In this document: positions 8,947 to 17,687 of the stretch, one piece after another
Numbering within the stretch: position 1 is the first letter of the stretch
Layout: every line of letters starts with the position of its first letter
NCBI GenBank assembly: GCA_016709335.1
Contig: JADJNC010000064.1
Coordinates: 1 to 64,000 of the forward strand
Length of the DNA: 64,000 bases
From: Candidatus Propionivibrio dominans
GTDB taxonomy: Bacteria > Pseudomonadota > Gammaproteobacteria > Burkholderiales > Rhodocyclaceae
Reading direction: 5' to 3'
Notes under the pieces: model-generated
What the model saw: only the letters and a program-made list of their open reading frames with translations
What the model was told of the DNA's origin: nothing
Database searches by the model: none
Position numbers and translations under genes: made by a program

Positions 8947-10230
8947 CACTACTGTCCGGTTAAAAATCGAATAGATTCAGTTGGTTGCACGGAACGCCCT
9001 CGGGCATTTCGTAGTCGCTGCCCTGAAACACTTGCTGCAAGGGTATCTTCTCGAACAGCGTGACCGACAATATCTGTAACAAAGTGTAGAGCGAAGCGTC
9101 GTTGAGGCGCTTCTGACGATAGCCACGAGAACATAGACCGATACGGCGATCCAGTTTGCGACTTCACCGCATTCTCTGAATTGCCGTAGAACTCTTGATA
9201 CGCAAATGCTGCTTGATCCACTGAGAACAATTCCACCTGCCAGCGCGCCTTGTAAAGTGCGCAGATGGTGGCTGCCGACACCGGAAGTTGTTGGTAGAAC
9301 ACCGCGTTTTGCCGGTTTGGGATCCTTGAATCGGATGCGGCGCGATACTCCGGATAGTCCTTGCGGCTGATCGTGCCAGTCAGAGCAATGGTCTGATCGC
9401 AGATGATGCCCGTGCTGCGATCTACCGGCGCCGAATAGCACGCCGAAATCGGTATTGGACTTGGCCCGTGTGACGAGAAAGCCGGCATCTGATGCATCAA
9501 GTAAAGTCGTGCGAAGTCAAGAGCCGCGATCCATAACGTAGAACGGCCGGGCTCCACTACCAGGATGTCGATTACCTTGACATCCCCCAGCTTGCCGTCC
9601 GAGATGTAGATGAAACTGGGGATGTTGCCTCTCAAATCGAGCAGCGTATGCATCTTCACCGCCGACTTGGTCGTACGAAAGAGCCCACGGAAAGGCGACA
9701 GGCACAAATCGATGGTCGTCGAATCCAGCGCGTAGGCCGTGCTCTCAACTCGATGCCGAGCTGTCGCCCGCATAGAGCGACCTGGCTTGTGCAATAAGAT
9801 GTTGAGCAAATTCGGCATGAATGCGCCAATCCCGCGTTTCGTTGGCATCGGCGAGCGTCGAGCGTTTGTCTCGTGCCGGAAGCCGTGGTACAGCTTGGCG
9901 GCCTGTGCCGAGGCAGACTTCGATATCCGCAAACTTTCTCGGTAAGTCAGTTGTGCGAAGGCCAGCCGCGGAATTGATCGGCGCAGGTCGAACTTGACGT
10001 AGCGATCTCCGTCGTGGCGATCGATGATGCGATGAAAAGTCTTCCATGGCAGAAAATCGAGTTGGGCGAACAGGTCTTGCCGATGTACATGAGAGGCTCG
10101 GGTAGGTTATTCCCGGAATTTTTCGGATATGTATTTTGACGTTCAAGTCGGAGACACCCCTCGTCGCTCGGAATCCATTGCTAATCATGGCTTACAGCGA
10201 TTTACCATCTCGTTTAACCGGACAGCAGTG
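8947..10230 (-). mobile_element. IS4-like insertion sequence, 1284 bp
   Basis: The element is bounded by 18-bp terminal inverted repeats, 8947-8964 (CACTACTGTCCGGTTAAA) and 10213-10230, matching at 17 of 18 positions. Perfect 9-bp direct repeats ATTCGCTTG lie outside both ends. The interior encodes, on the minus strand, a DDE transposase resembling the IS4-family group with DSTTIDLCLS and VDFARL motifs. The reading frame is broken in several places, so the copy cannot move by itself. It sits inside an older palindromic repeat. Confidence 0.87.
8960..10090 (-). pseudogene. Degraded IS4-family transposase
   Basis: Homologous segments appear in all three minus-strand frames. The N-terminal part opens with MYIGK from an ATG at 10090 and must shift frame within a few codons. 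STLADANETRDWRIHAEFAQ lies in a second frame near 9.8 kb. ALDSTTIDLCLS and AVKMHTLLDLRGNIPSFIYI lie in another near 9.7-9.6 kb, and VYSAPVDRSTGIICDQTIAL follows near 9.4 kb. The expected C-terminal NQLNLFDF ends at 8960-8962 in yet another frame. At least four frameshifts are needed to restore a protein of about 370 residues, so no functional product is expected. Confidence 0.85.
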
Positions 10231-10239
10231 ATTCGCTTG
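10231..10239. repeat. Target site duplication, right copy
   Basis: The second copy of ATTCGCTTG begins immediately after the right inverted repeat of the IS. It matches the left copy at 8938-8946 without mismatch. Confidence 0.85.
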
Positions 10240-10381
10240 AAATCCGTGAAATGGGGTAAGCAGGCATTTCGCCGCAAGGCGAAAGCTCGCAAAAACTGCG
10301 CTCGCCTCCCACATTTTTAGCTGCGCTGAAACTTCGTTTTCGCTTCGACCCATCAAGTCCGACAGGCTGCTACGCAGGCAA

Positions 10382-11737
10382 TCAACGCAATCCGGGCAAC
10401 ATTCCTTTCATTCCCCGCATCAGCTTGCCCATGCCGCCTTTGGAGAACTGCTTCATCATTTTTTGCATCTGCTCAAACTGTTTTAGCAAGCGATTGACCT
10501 CCTGCACCTGAACACCGGCCCCCGTGGCGATACGGCGTTTGCGTGAAGCCTTCAGCAACTCGGGCTTGCTACGCTCGGCAGGCGTCATCGAGTTGATAAT
10601 GCCTTCAATACGGGCAATCGTTTTTTCTTCGCCACCAGCCGGCATCTGACTTGCGGCCTGGGCAAACTGTGCCGGCAACTTCTCCATCATTGACGACAGT
10701 CCGCCCATCCTGCGCATCTGGCCGATCTGATCCCTGAAATCGTTGAGATCAAAACTCTTGCCCGACTTGAGTTTCCTGGCAAACTCGACGGCTTGCTGCT
10801 CGTCAATTCCCTTCTTGGCATCTTCGATCAACGACAGCACATCACCCATGCCGAGGATACGCGAGGCCATGCGCTCAGGGTGGAAGGCTTCAAGCCCTGA
10901 CAGTTTTTCGCCCACACCGGCGTACTTGATTGGCCGACCGGTCACATGGCGCACCGAGAGTGCCGCGCCGCCACGCGCGTCTCCATCCAGTTTGGTGAGG
11001 ATTATGCCGGTCAGCGGCAAGGCCTCGCTGAAAGCCTTGGCTGTATTGATGGCATCCTGGCCGAGCATGGCGTCCACCACGAACAGGGTTTCTATCGGTT
11101 CGATTGCCGCGTGCAGTTCGGCAATCTCCTTCATCATCGACTCGTCGATCGCCAGACGGCCTGCGGTATCGACAAGCAACACGTCGTGGTAGTGCCGTTT
11201 TGCCCAATCGACGGCATGGCGGGCAATATCGACAGGCTTGTCGGTGGGCAGCGAAGGGAAAAAATCAACCCCGGCCTGTTCGGCAACGGTCTTCAACTGC
11301 TCGATGGCCGCCGGACGATAGACATCGCAGGAGACAAGCAGCACTTTTTTCTTTTGTGATTCGCGCAGCAGTTTGGCCAGTTTGCCGACCGTAGTGGTCT
11401 TGCCCGCCCCCTGCAAGCCTGCCATCAGGATAATCGCCGGTGGCTGGGTGGCCAGATTGAGGCCCTTGTGCGCCTCGCCCATGAGCAGCGTCAGTTCACG
11501 ATGAACGACACCGATCAGCGCCTGGCCGGGGCTCAGGGAACCGATGACTTCCTCGCCAACCGCTTTCTCCCTGACGGCGCTGATCAGCGCCTTGACGGCA
11601 GGCAGAGCAACGTCAGCCTCGAGCAGCGCAAGACGAACCTCGCGCAAGGCATCGGCGATATTTTCTTCGCTGAGACGCGCTTCACCGCGCAGTGTCTTCA
11701 TGACGCGGGCAAGGCGTTGGGTCAGGTTGTCGAGCAT
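10382..11737 (-). CDS. ffh: Signal recognition particle GTPase Ffh
   Basis: Ffh binds signal peptides of nascent membrane proteins and, with 4.5S RNA and FtsY, targets ribosomes to the translocon. The 451-residue protein has the N domain (MLDNLTQRLARVMKTLRG), the G domain with P-loop GLQGAGKTTTVGKLA, DTAGRLAIDE and TKLDGDARGGAALS, and the methionine-rich M domain ending MGKLMRGMKGMLPGLR. The frame opens 9 codons earlier, but the ATG at 11737 is the family start. It diverges from the CcsA-like gene with only 30 nt between the starts, an arrangement common in betaproteobacteria. Confidence 0.97.
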   Translation of the reverse strand: MLDNLTQRLARVMKTLRGEARLSEENIADALREVRLALLEADVALPAVKALISAVREKAVGEEVIGSLSPGQALIGVVHRELTLLMGEAHKGLNLATQPPAIILMAGLQGAGKTTTVGKLAKLLRESQKKKVLLVSCDVYRPAAIEQLKTVAEQAGVDFFPSLPTDKPVDIARHAVDWAKRHYHDVLLVDTAGRLAIDESMMKEIAELHAAIEPIETLFVVDAMLGQDAINTAKAFSEALPLTGIILTKLDGDARGGAALSVRHVTGRPIKYAGVGEKLSGLEAFHPERMASRILGMGDVLSLIEDAKKGIDEQQAVEFARKLKSGKSFDLNDFRDQIGQMRRMGGLSSMMEKLPAQFAQAASQMPAGGEEKTIARIEGIINSMTPAERSKPELLKASRKRRIATGAGVQVQEVNRLLKQFEQMQKMMKQFSKGGMGKLMRGMKGMLPGLR

Positions 11738-11767
11738 TAGGCTTCCGGCTTGGTGTAAACTCAAATA

Positions 11768-12607
11768 ATGACGGATATTCTACTGCACCTTCTGCCGCTG
11801 ATCGTTGCGTGCCTGCTTTATGCGGCGCTGGGTTTCCATTTCTGGTACACGCGCTGGCGTGAAACCGACAAGCCGTTTGATCCCCTGCCGATGCAGTTCT
11901 GGGAACGCTCAGCCATATTCGTGGCCTTGGCGTTCCAGGGCTACGGCTTGTATGACGGCTTGTTCAGCGCTGGCGGCATGCGCTTTTCCTTCAGTTTTGC
12001 ACTATCGCTGATGCTCTGGCTGGCCGTCCTCATTTACTGGCTGGAAGGCTTCCGCTCACGCATGGATGGCCTGCAACCGATGGTCCTGCCACTCGCTGCG
12101 CTTTGTGCGGCGCTTCCGGTCATTTTTCCCCAAGTACGTATTATTGAACACGCCGATACCTGGGGCTTCAAGCTGCATTTTATGGCCGCCATGCTGGCCT
12201 ATAGCTTGTTCACCCTGTCGGCGATGCATGCCGTGTTCATGGGCTTTGTCGAACGAAAACTGCACCACAGGGAACTCAACAAGTATCTTGCCAGCCTGCC
12301 TCCGATCCTGACCATGGAGGCCTTGCTCTTCCGCATGATCGTCATCGCGTTTTCGCTGCTGACCCTTGCCCTGGGAAGCGGCATCATGTTTTCAGAAGCG
12401 CTGTTCGGCAAAGCCCTGGTGCTTGATCACAAAACCCTGTTTGCTTTCGCTTCGTGGGGGATTTTCGCCGCCTTGCTGATCGGGCGTCACGCCTACGGCT
12501 GGCGTGGCCGGATCGCACTGCGCTGGACCCTGGCCGGTTTTCTGCTTTTGTTTCTGGCCTACATTGGCAGCCGATTTGTCTCCGAAGTTCTGCTTGGCCG
12601 CATCTAG
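11768..12607 (+). CDS. CcsA/YpjD-like cytochrome c assembly membrane protein
   Basis: The 279-residue protein has about eight transmembrane helices and belongs to the CcsA/HemX (cytochrome c assembly) superfamily. Characteristic are WGFKLHFMAAMLAYSLF and the C-terminal SWGIFAALLIGRHAYGWRG, with conserved histidines that could bind heme. I do not see the tryptophan-rich heme-handling WWD loop of true CcsA, so it fits the YpjD branch. YpjD genes typically lie next to ffh, as here, and their role in heme handling is unproven. A long stem-loop starts at its stop codon. Confidence 0.82.
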   Translation: MTDILLHLLPLIVACLLYAALGFHFWYTRWRETDKPFDPLPMQFWERSAIFVALAFQGYGLYDGLFSAGGMRFSFSFALSLMLWLAVLIYWLEGFRSRMDGLQPMVLPLAALCAALPVIFPQVRIIEHADTWGFKLHFMAAMLAYSLFTLSAMHAVFMGFVERKLHHRELNKYLASLPPILTMEALLFRMIVIAFSLLTLALGSGIMFSEALFGKALVLDHKTLFAFASWGIFAALLIGRHAYGWRGRIALRWTLAGFLLLFLAYIGSRFVSEVLLGRI

Positions 12608-12671
12608 GGGGTGTTGACACTCATTTCGCGCCCATGAAATGAATGTCAACACCCCCTGGCCTGCGGGCCAG
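12607..12671. repeat. Long stem-loop followed by a second hairpin after the YpjD-like gene
   Basis: 12607-12627 and 12636-12656 form a 21-bp stem with a single mismatch (GGGGGTGTTGACA on the left arm, complemented on the right) around an 8-nt loop. A second hairpin CTGGCC-TGCG-GGCCAG follows at 12656-12671. There is no U-run, so this is not a classic intrinsic terminator. It may be an RNase III-type processing or 3'-end stabilising structure, or a mobile palindrome. No gene lies between here and pilB. Confidence 0.7.
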
Positions 12672-12815
12672 ATTGCCACCGACTTTTCAATGCTGGTCCC
12701 CTGGCTCTTCCCTGCTTTACAAACGCGCCGACTCAATGCATCATCAACCTGACATTTTCTGTACAATGGTTACGGTTGGGATTCTTTGACGCATGCAAGC
12801 GTCTTTTAGCTAACT

Positions 12816-14531
12816 ATGGCGGCCAATCCGCAACAATCTTCGCTTAGCGGCCTCGCGCGCGCGCTCGTTCAAGCCGGTCGAATCAAGGAGGCCGAGGCCG
12901 AGGCGTTGCTGACGCTGGCCGCTGAAACCAAGACATCGTTTATCGAGCAACTGGTCGGTACCAAGAAAGTCAGCGCCCCCGATGTTGCGCGCTTTGCGGC
13001 CGACACCTTTGGCTACCCGCTGCTTGACCTCAACGCTTTCGATGACGCGCATATCCAGAGAAGTGCGATTGACCGCAAGCTGATCGCCGCACACCGTGTC
13101 GTCCCGCTGCACAAACGCGGCAACCGCCTGTCGATCGCCATCGCCGACCCGACCAATCTGCGCGCGCTGGACGAGATCCGCTTCCAGACCGGGATGGCTG
13201 TCGACCCGGTCATTGTTGACGAGAACCAGCTTGCACCGCTGGTTGCCAAGCTTTCGGAGTCGGTCGAGGATACCCTCAAGAGCCTGACCAACGAGGAGAT
13301 CAACCTCGAATTTACCGACGATGACTCGACAGAGAAGATTGACGAGGCTGCAGCACTTGAAGTTGACGACGCCCCGGTGGTCAAATTCATCCAGAAGATG
13401 CTGCTTGATGCCATCAATGACGGCGCGTCGGATATTCACTTCGAGCCCTACGAAAAGAGCTACCGTATCCGCTTCCGGACCGATGGCATACTGCGTGAAA
13501 TCGCGTCGCCGCCTCTGGTCATAAAGGAAAAAATCGCGTCACGCATCAAGGTCATTTCGCGTCTCAACATCGCCGAGAAACGCGTACCGCAAGACGGCCG
13601 CATGCGACTTGTCCTGTCCAAGAGCCGGGCGATCGACTTCCGCGTCAGTACCCTGCCGACCATGTATGGCGAGAAAATCGTTCTGCGCATCCTGGATCCC
13701 AGCAGCGCAACGCTCGGCATCGAAGTGCTGGGCTACGATCCCGATCAGAAAGCCCTGCTGCTCGATGCCATCCAGCGCCCGTACGGCATGGTGCTGGTTA
13801 CCGGCCCGACCGGTTCCGGCAAAACCGTTTCGCTCTACACCTGCCTGAACATCCTGAACCGGCCGGGGATCAATATTTCAACGGCAGAAGACCCGGCGGA
13901 AATTCCCTTGCCGGGAATCAATCAGGTCAACATCGACGACAAGCAGGGGCTGACCTTCCCGGTCGCACTGAAAGCCTTCCTGCGTCAGGATCCGGACATC
14001 ATCATGGTCGGCGAAATCCGAGATCTGGAAACCGCTGAAATTGCCATCAAGGCCGCGCAGACCGGACACATGGTACTTTCGACCCTGCACACCAACGATG
14101 CCCCGTCGACGCTGACCCGACTGATGAACATGGGCGTCCCGACCTTCAATATTGCTTCGAGCATCCTGCTGATTACCGCTCAGCGTCTGGTTCGTCGCCT
14201 GTGCACGTGCAAGAAGCCGCTTGACACGCCGATCGAGACCCTGCTGAATGCAGGCTTCACCGAGTCGGACCTTGACGGAAGCTGGACGCTTTACGGCCCG
14301 GGAGAATGCGAACGCTGCAAGAGTTCCGGGTACAAGGGTCGGGTGGGCCTCTATCAGGTGATGCCGGTAACCGAAGACATTCAGCGCATGATCATGGCCA
14401 ACGGGACGGCTCTGGACATCGCTGCACAGGCTCAAAAGGAGGGCGTCAACGATTTGCGTCGTTCCGGCCTGCTCAAGGTCAAGCAGGGACTCACCTCACT
14501 TGATGAAGTACTGGGAAGTACCAACGTTTAA
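12816..14531 (+). CDS. pilB: Type IV pilus assembly ATPase PilB
   Basis: PilB powers pilus extension at the inner membrane. The 571-residue protein has an N-terminal MshEN/GSPII_E domain, a linker with acidic residues, and the secretion ATPase core: Walker A GPTGSGKT near residue 330, ISTAEDPAE near 354, the GEIRDLETAEIA Walker B region near 398, and a His-box STLHTNDAPSTLTRL. A tetracysteine zinc site (CTCKKPL and CERCKSSG) follows near 463-498. The Asp box has Ala in EDPAE where relatives usually have Val. It heads a pilB-pilC-pilD operon. Confidence 0.96.
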   Translation: MAANPQQSSLSGLARALVQAGRIKEAEAEALLTLAAETKTSFIEQLVGTKKVSAPDVARFAADTFGYPLLDLNAFDDAHIQRSAIDRKLIAAHRVVPLHKRGNRLSIAIADPTNLRALDEIRFQTGMAVDPVIVDENQLAPLVAKLSESVEDTLKSLTNEEINLEFTDDDSTEKIDEAAALEVDDAPVVKFIQKMLLDAINDGASDIHFEPYEKSYRIRFRTDGILREIASPPLVIKEKIASRIKVISRLNIAEKRVPQDGRMRLVLSKSRAIDFRVSTLPTMYGEKIVLRILDPSSATLGIEVLGYDPDQKALLLDAIQRPYGMVLVTGPTGSGKTVSLYTCLNILNRPGINISTAEDPAEIPLPGINQVNIDDKQGLTFPVALKAFLRQDPDIIMVGEIRDLETAEIAIKAAQTGHMVLSTLHTNDAPSTLTRLMNMGVPTFNIASSILLITAQRLVRRLCTCKKPLDTPIETLLNAGFTESDLDGSWTLYGPGECERCKSSGYKGRVGLYQVMPVTEDIQRMIMANGTALDIAAQAQKEGVNDLRRSGLLKVKQGLTSLDEVLGSTNV

Positions 14532-14551
14532 AGAATAACGAAGGGGATAGC

Positions 14552-15787
14552 ATGGCTACCGCAACGAATGTGACAAAGCGAGCCCAGGAAGTTAAGGAGT
14601 TCACCTTTCTCTGGACGGGTAAGAACAAGGCTGGGAAAGTCGTTCGCGGCGAACAGCGCGCAACCAGTGAAGCGGTTGTCAATGCCACGTTGCGGCGACA
14701 GGGCATTCTGGTCTCCAAGGTGGCGAAACAGGGCTTCAAAGGTGGCGGGAAGATCGTCGATAAGGACATCGCCTTGTTCACCCGACAACTGGCAACCATG
14801 ATGAAGGCCGGCGTTCCGCTGTTGCAAACTTTCGACATCGTTGGCCGTGGCCACGACAATCCGGCGGTCGGCAAGCTTCTGCTCGATATCAAGTCCGACG
14901 TGGAAACGGGCAGTTCGCTATCGCAGGCCTTCCGCAAATTCCCGCTCTATTTCGACCAACTGTACTGCAACCTGATCGCCGCTGGCGAACAGGCCGGTAT
15001 CCTTGAGACTCTGCTTGAGCGACTGGCGACCTACAAGGAAAAGATGATCGCCATCAAGTCCAAGATCAAATCCGCGCTGTTTTACCCGATAGCCATCATT
15101 GTCGTTGCCTTTGTCATTACGGCCGTGATCATGATTTTTGTCATCCCGGCGTTCAAGGAAGTGTTCAAGAGTTTCGGCGCCGATCTGCCGGCGCCGACGA
15201 TGATTGTGATCGGCATTTCCGACTTTTTCATTGCCTATTGGTGGGCCATATTTGGCGGCATCGGCGGCGGGATTTATGCTTTTTTCTACACCTGGAAGCG
15301 ATCGGAAACCATGCAGATCGCGTTTGATCGTTTGTTTCTTCGCATGCCTGTTTTCGGCAACATCATTCGCAAGTCGGTGATTGCCCGCTGGACACGCACA
15401 TTGGCAACCATGTTTGCTGCGGGTGTGCCCCTGGTCGAATCACTCGAATCGGTTGGCGGCGCCGCCGGCAATTATGTGTACAAGATTGGTACCCGGCAGA
15501 TCCAGGGCGAAGTCAGCACCGGCACCAGCCTGACCTCGGCGATGCAGAGCAGCGAGTTGTTCCCCAACATGGTCAATCAGATGGTGGCCATTGGGGAAGA
15601 ATCCGGCGCTCTGGATTCGATGCTCGGCAAAGTCGCCGATTTCTTCGAAGCCGAAGTGGATGATGCGGTTGAAGCGCTCTCCAGCCTGATGGAACCGATG
15701 ATCATGGTCGTCCTGGGTGTGCTGATCGGCGGCATGGTTATCGCCATGTACCTGCCGATTTTCAAGCTGGGCGCTGTGGTCGGATGA
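14552..15787 (+). CDS. pilC: Type IV pilus inner-membrane platform protein PilC
   Basis: PilC is the polytopic platform that couples PilB/PilT ATPases to pilin polymerisation. The 411-residue protein has the two GspF/PilC domains, starting with DIALFTRQLATMMKAGVPLL and VIARWTRTLATMFAAGVPLV. They are separated by hydrophobic segments near residues 175-200 and 220-245, with a final membrane helix near LMEPMIMVVLGVLIGGMVIA. The start follows pilB by 20 nt with an AAGGGG ribosome site. It overlaps pilD by 4 nt (ATGA), which indicates coupled translation. Confidence 0.96.
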   Translation: MATATNVTKRAQEVKEFTFLWTGKNKAGKVVRGEQRATSEAVVNATLRRQGILVSKVAKQGFKGGGKIVDKDIALFTRQLATMMKAGVPLLQTFDIVGRGHDNPAVGKLLLDIKSDVETGSSLSQAFRKFPLYFDQLYCNLIAAGEQAGILETLLERLATYKEKMIAIKSKIKSALFYPIAIIVVAFVITAVIMIFVIPAFKEVFKSFGADLPAPTMIVIGISDFFIAYWWAIFGGIGGGIYAFFYTWKRSETMQIAFDRLFLRMPVFGNIIRKSVIARWTRTLATMFAAGVPLVESLESVGGAAGNYVYKIGTRQIQGEVSTGTSLTSAMQSSELFPNMVNQMVAIGEESGALDSMLGKVADFFEAEVDDAVEALSSLMEPMIMVVLGVLIGGMVIAMYLPIFKLGAVVG

Positions 15788-16647
15788 TGCAAGGCTGGCC
15801 GTCCGTTTTTCTGGATCCACTCGTTTTTACCATTACCTGCGGCGTTTTCGGCCTGATGGTCGGCAGTTTCCTCAACGTCGTCATCCATCGTCTGCCGAGG
15901 ATGATGGAGCGCGACTGGCATTGCCAGGCTGCAGAACTGCGCGGCGAAGAAGTACCGGAAAACGAAGCGCTCTCGCTCGCCATACCGCGCTCGCGCTGTC
16001 CTGAATGCGGACACCCGATCACCGCGCTGGAAAACATTCCGCTCATCAGTTGGCTGGTCTTGCGCGGCAAGTGTTCGGCCTGCCATACGCCGATTTCACC
16101 CCGCTACCCGATCGTCGAGGCACTGACCGGCGTGCTCTGCGCATTTACGGCCGCACACTTCGGATTTGCCTGGGCGGCGGCGGGAGGCATGGTGCTGATC
16201 TTCTGCCTGATTGCGCTGACGTTCATCGACTTCGACACGCAATTGCTGCCCGACTCGATTACCCTGCCGCTGCTGTGGTCCGGTCTGCTGTTCAACCTGT
16301 TTGGCACTTACACCGATCTTCAGTCGGCGGTGATCGGCGCGATGGGCGGTTATCTTTCGCTATGGACGGTGTATTGGGGATTCAAGCTGGCCACCGGCAA
16401 GGAAGGCATGGGCTATGGCGATTTCAAACTGCTCGCCGCGCTCGGCGCCTGGCTGGGCTGGCAAATCCTGCCGATGATCATCCTACTCTCCTCGCTGGTC
16501 GGTGCCGTGGTCGGCATAGGCCTGATCGTGCTGGCCAAACGCGGTCGCCACGTACCGATTCCCTTCGGCCCCTATCTGGCGGCGGCCGGATTGCTTGCGC
16601 TGTTCTGGGGCAAGGAGCTCACGCAGGGCTATCTCCGTCAGATGTAA
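15784..16647 (+). CDS. pilD: Prepilin peptidase/N-methyltransferase PilD
   Basis: PilD cleaves the leader of type IV prepilins and methylates the new N-terminus in the inner membrane. The 287-residue protein has the N-terminal methyltransferase-associated region with two CxxC pairs (CPECGHPI near residue 72 and CSACHTPI near 97). The two catalytic aspartates of the aspartic protease core lie in FIDFDTQLLPD and GYGDFKLLAALGAWLGW. About eight transmembrane segments are visible. It closes the pilBCD operon. The usual follower coaE is not present here; an FmdB-type gene comes next. Confidence 0.96.
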   Translation: MMQGWPSVFLDPLVFTITCGVFGLMVGSFLNVVIHRLPRMMERDWHCQAAELRGEEVPENEALSLAIPRSRCPECGHPITALENIPLISWLVLRGKCSACHTPISPRYPIVEALTGVLCAFTAAHFGFAWAAAGGMVLIFCLIALTFIDFDTQLLPDSITLPLLWSGLLFNLFGTYTDLQSAVIGAMGGYLSLWTVYWGFKLATGKEGMGYGDFKLLAALGAWLGWQILPMIILLSSLVGAVVGIGLIVLAKRGRHVPIPFGPYLAAAGLLALFWGKELTQGYLRQM

Positions 16648-16717
16648 TTGCTTGAAAACAGGGCTTTTGCCCTCATCTACTCGCTGCTGGCGTCAGCGAA
16701 ACCCGCCTCCGTTCGAG

Positions 16718-16723
16718 TATAAT
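16718..16723 (+). promoter_or_regulatory. Consensus -10 box upstream of the FmdB-type gene
   Basis: A perfect TATAAT lies at 16718-16723, 31 nt before the ATG at 16755, without a good -35 at normal spacing. It would start the transcript for the FmdB-DUF502-aspS group at about 16730, just past pilD. A weak hairpin AGGGC-TTTT-GCCCT at 16660-16673 precedes it. Confidence 0.5.
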
Positions 16724-16754
16724 TCGCGTCTTTGAAATTGATTGAAGGTTAGCC

Positions 16755-17042
16755 ATGCCGATCTATGCCTATCGCTGCGATGCCTGCGCTTTTCAGAAGG
16801 ATCATCTGCAGAAGCTCAGCGACCCCGTGCTCAGCACCTGCCCCGAGTGTGGCGCTGAAGCCTACGCCAAACAAGTTACCGCTGCCGGCTTCCAGTTGAA
16901 GGGCAATGGCTGGTACGCCACCGACTTCAAGGGTGGCTCCACGCCGCCCGCTGCCGCGCCGGCGAAAGCGACAGAGAGCGCACCGCCCTGTGCCGGTGGC
17001 TCCGGAACATGTGCGAGCGCAGGTACATGCGCGGGCAGTTGA
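16755..17042 (+). CDS. FmdB family zinc-ribbon protein
   Basis: This 95-residue protein starts MPIYAYRCDACAF and continues with STCPECGAEAYAKQV, the two CxxC knuckles of the FmdB regulatory-protein family zinc ribbon. AAGFQLKGNGWYATDFKG is the conserved follow-on. The last third is low-complexity (P, A, S, G) with four more cysteines. The function of the family is unknown; it is typically found immediately before DUF502 and aspS in betaproteobacteria, as here. Its end overlaps the DUF502 start by 16 nt. Confidence 0.85.
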   Translation: MPIYAYRCDACAFQKDHLQKLSDPVLSTCPECGAEAYAKQVTAAGFQLKGNGWYATDFKGGSTPPAAAPAKATESAPPCAGGSGTCASAGTCAGS

Positions 17043-17674
17043 TCAAGCGCTACTTCCTGACCGGTTTGCTGATCTGGGTCCCGCTGGCGATCACCGCCTG
17101 GGTATTGTCTCTAATCGTCAATACGATGGACCAGTCGCTGCAACTGTTGCCGACGGCCATCCACCCGCAGACGCTGTTCGGCTTCAACATCCCGGGGGCC
17201 GGCGTCATCCTGACCCTGGCCATCATTCTCCTGACCGGCCTGCTCGCCGCCAACTTCGTTGGTCAGCGACTGGTGATCTGGTGGGAGCGACTCCTCGCCC
17301 GCATTCCCGTCGTCAATTCGATCTACCACAGCGTCAAGCAGGTTTCGGACACGTTGTTTTCCTCGTCCGGCAACGCTTTCCGCAAAGCGCTGCTGATCGA
17401 GTATCCGCGCCAGGGTTCGTGGACCATCGCCTTCCTGACTGGCAAGCCCGGTGGCGATGTGCTCAATCATCTCCAGGGCGAGCATGTCAGTGTCTATGTA
17501 CCGACCACGCCGAACCCGACCTCCGGTTTTTTCCTGATGTTGCCAAAAAACGAAGTCATCGAACTCGACATGGATGTCGATGTAGCACTCAAATACATCA
17601 TCTCGATGGGCGTTGTCGCCCCTCTCGCGCGAACAGGAAAACCGTCTTCCGCCCCCAAAAACCAGCACCCGTAA
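17027..17674 (+). CDS. DUF502 family membrane protein
   Basis: The product, 215 residues from the ATG at 17027 ([20 protein letters not shown]), has two N-terminal transmembrane helices (about residues 11-31 and 55-77). They are followed by the conserved cytoplasmic DUF502 domain with [18 protein letters not shown] and KPGGDVL segments and [18 protein letters not shown]. No biochemical role is established. The frame is open from 17009, but the later ATG fits the conserved N-terminus. It is sandwiched between the FmdB gene and aspS, 13 nt before aspS. Confidence 0.82.
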   Translation: MRGQLIKRYFLTGLLIWVPLAITAWVLSLIVNTMDQSLQLLPTAIHPQTLFGFNIPGAGVILTLAIILLTGLLAANFVGQRLVIWWERLLARIPVVNSIYHSVKQVSDTLFSSSGNAFRKALLIEYPRQGSWTIAFLTGKPGGDVLNHLQGEHVSVYVPTTPNPTSGFFLMLPKNEVIELDMDVDVALKYIISMGVVAPLARTGKPSSAPKNQHP

Positions 17675-17687
17675 CCCCGGAAACAGC

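Larger units (their letters stand above)
8850..10372. repeat. Palindromic MITE-like repeat split by an IS element
   Basis: The ends are inverted repeats: 8850-8869 (TAGCAACCTGTCGGGCTTGA) and 10353-10372, whose complement differs at 2 of 20 positions. Further in, both arms carry an AAATGTGGGA block, and the centre is a perfect hairpin GCGAATAG-AACAA-CTATTCGC at 8923-8943. Removing the IS and one target copy leaves an element of about 230 bp without coding capacity. Its length, palindromic form and terminal repeats fit a MITE or large REP-like element; I cannot test its copy number here. Confidence 0.65.
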
